A DNA stretch of 37,010 bases, taken from IMG/VR virus record IMGVR_UViG_3300049489_000385, positions 1-37,010 of that record. One strand, given 5' to 3'. Below the pieces are notes generated by a model, which was not told the DNA's origin, made no database searches, and saw nothing but the letters and a program-made list of their open reading frames with translations. A program made the translations under genes and the position numbers. The DNA is from a virus. Positions 36,701 through 37,010 of the stretch are shown one piece after another. The first letter of the stretch is position 1. Every line of letters starts with the position of its first letter.

Positions 36701-36883
36701 TTAGTGATCCCTTGAGTTTTGAGTTGATGGGGTAATCCCGGCTATAAGACCCTTTAATCGGGGGTCGCCGCATGACACCGGGGATCATGCGGCCAAGGCC
36801 ATAATGTTGCCCCTATGGGCTGCTGGTCGCTATCCAGCTGAAATAATAGGGAACATCTTAGCTAGAGATGTTCCCTCCAGTTC
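36701..36883 (-). ncRNA. Candidate structured leader RNA, part 2
   Basis: Gene-free stretch before the leftward operon, continuing from 1-240 in the circular map. Strong stems: AGGGAACATCT/AGATGTTCCCT (36848-36876, 11 bp), GCCGCATGA/TCATGCGGC (36767-36793, 9 bp), GACCC/GGGTC (36748-36766). Between the last stem and the first gene lies copy 2 of the 20-bp direct repeat. Leader, attenuator or origin are all possible. Confidence 0.45.
36717..36736. repeat. 20-bp direct repeat, copy 2
   Basis: TTTTGAGTTGATGGGGTAAT, identical to 244-263. It ends the presumed leader, about 17 nt upstream of the first leftward gene and partly overlapping its SD context. Confidence 0.8.
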
Positions 36884-37010
36884 TAACTAAGTCGATTCGC
36901 CGCCCTACTTTCTGCGCCCCTTTTGGGGGCCGATTTGGGGCAGCTCACCTACTAGTTAGAGAGCTGGTTAGCTCATTACTGAGCCTTTCGCGGAAACCTT
37001 GCGGCCTCTT
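36884..37010. repeat. Terminal direct repeat, right copy (contig overlap)
   Basis: Identical to 1-127 over all 127 bases; see the left copy. It shows that the contig closes on itself. Confidence 0.9.

Overview
The window is one complete or near-complete genome of a short-tailed (podovirus-type) tailed phage. Bases 1-127 are repeated exactly at 36884-37010, so the contig closes into a circle of 36883 bp; a 127-nt overlap looks like an assembler k-mer artefact rather than a biological terminal repeat. No integrase, transposase, tRNA, rRNA or CRISPR array was recognised. The host is most likely a Gram-negative gammaproteobacterium: Shine-Dalgarno (SD) sequences are strong, the proteins look like phages of proteobacteria, and there are integron-type attC sites. 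No genus can be named.

Layout. (1) 1-535 together with 36701-36883 is a gene-free, hairpin-rich control region between two divergent operons; both promoters carry the same 12-bp element GTCAATGCTAAT. (2) 536-5129, rightward early operon: a Cro/YdaS-like regulator, two replication proteins (initiator-like and helicase-loader-like) with a GAGTC repeat array inside the first, small zinc-ribbon proteins, a candidate structured RNA, and a RuvC-like resolvase. (3) 5227-6415, leftward regulatory island: a ribbon-helix-helix (RHH) protein, a 100-aa unknown, and two broken genes (one a helix-turn-helix gene with an in-frame stop), packed with perfect inverted repeats. (4) 6608-28489, rightward late block: a 40-aa RHH protein, a strong promoter set in a palindrome, lysis genes (DUF5675 protein, two tiny membrane or basic proteins), accessory virion proteins, small and large terminase, portal, scaffold, major capsid protein, Bbp16-like cement protein, tail adaptor, P22 gp10-like stabilisation protein, fibre-like proteins, three ejection proteins and a beta-helix tailspike. 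(5) 28482-36700, leftward block: promoter-distal small genes, an integron-like cassette array, two DNA methyltransferases, a 222-bp hexamer satellite, small hypothetical genes, then RecT annealing protein and RecE-like exonuclease, and four tiny overlapping genes next to the control region.

How the parts work together. The leftward operon starts with recombination proteins (RecE/RecT), which with the RuvC-like resolvase process replicating DNA. The two initiation proteins probably recruit host DnaB, since no helicase or polymerase is encoded. The late block packages DNA through TerS/TerL/portal, builds an HK97-fold head with scaffold and cement proteins, closes it with adaptor and stabilisation proteins, and attaches through a tailspike.

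Most interesting feature. Between 30001 and 30950 four attC-like sites (R''-L''-loop-L'-R') lie on the leftward strand, each at the 3' end of a gene. Three have the stop codon inside R'', and two have the typical single extrahelical G. For three consecutive junctions the R' of one site is the exact 7-nt reverse complement of the R'' of the next cassette, which is the rule for integron gene cassettes. No integron integrase is present, so this is a CALIN-like cassette array (a cluster of attC sites lacking an integrase) carried by a phage.
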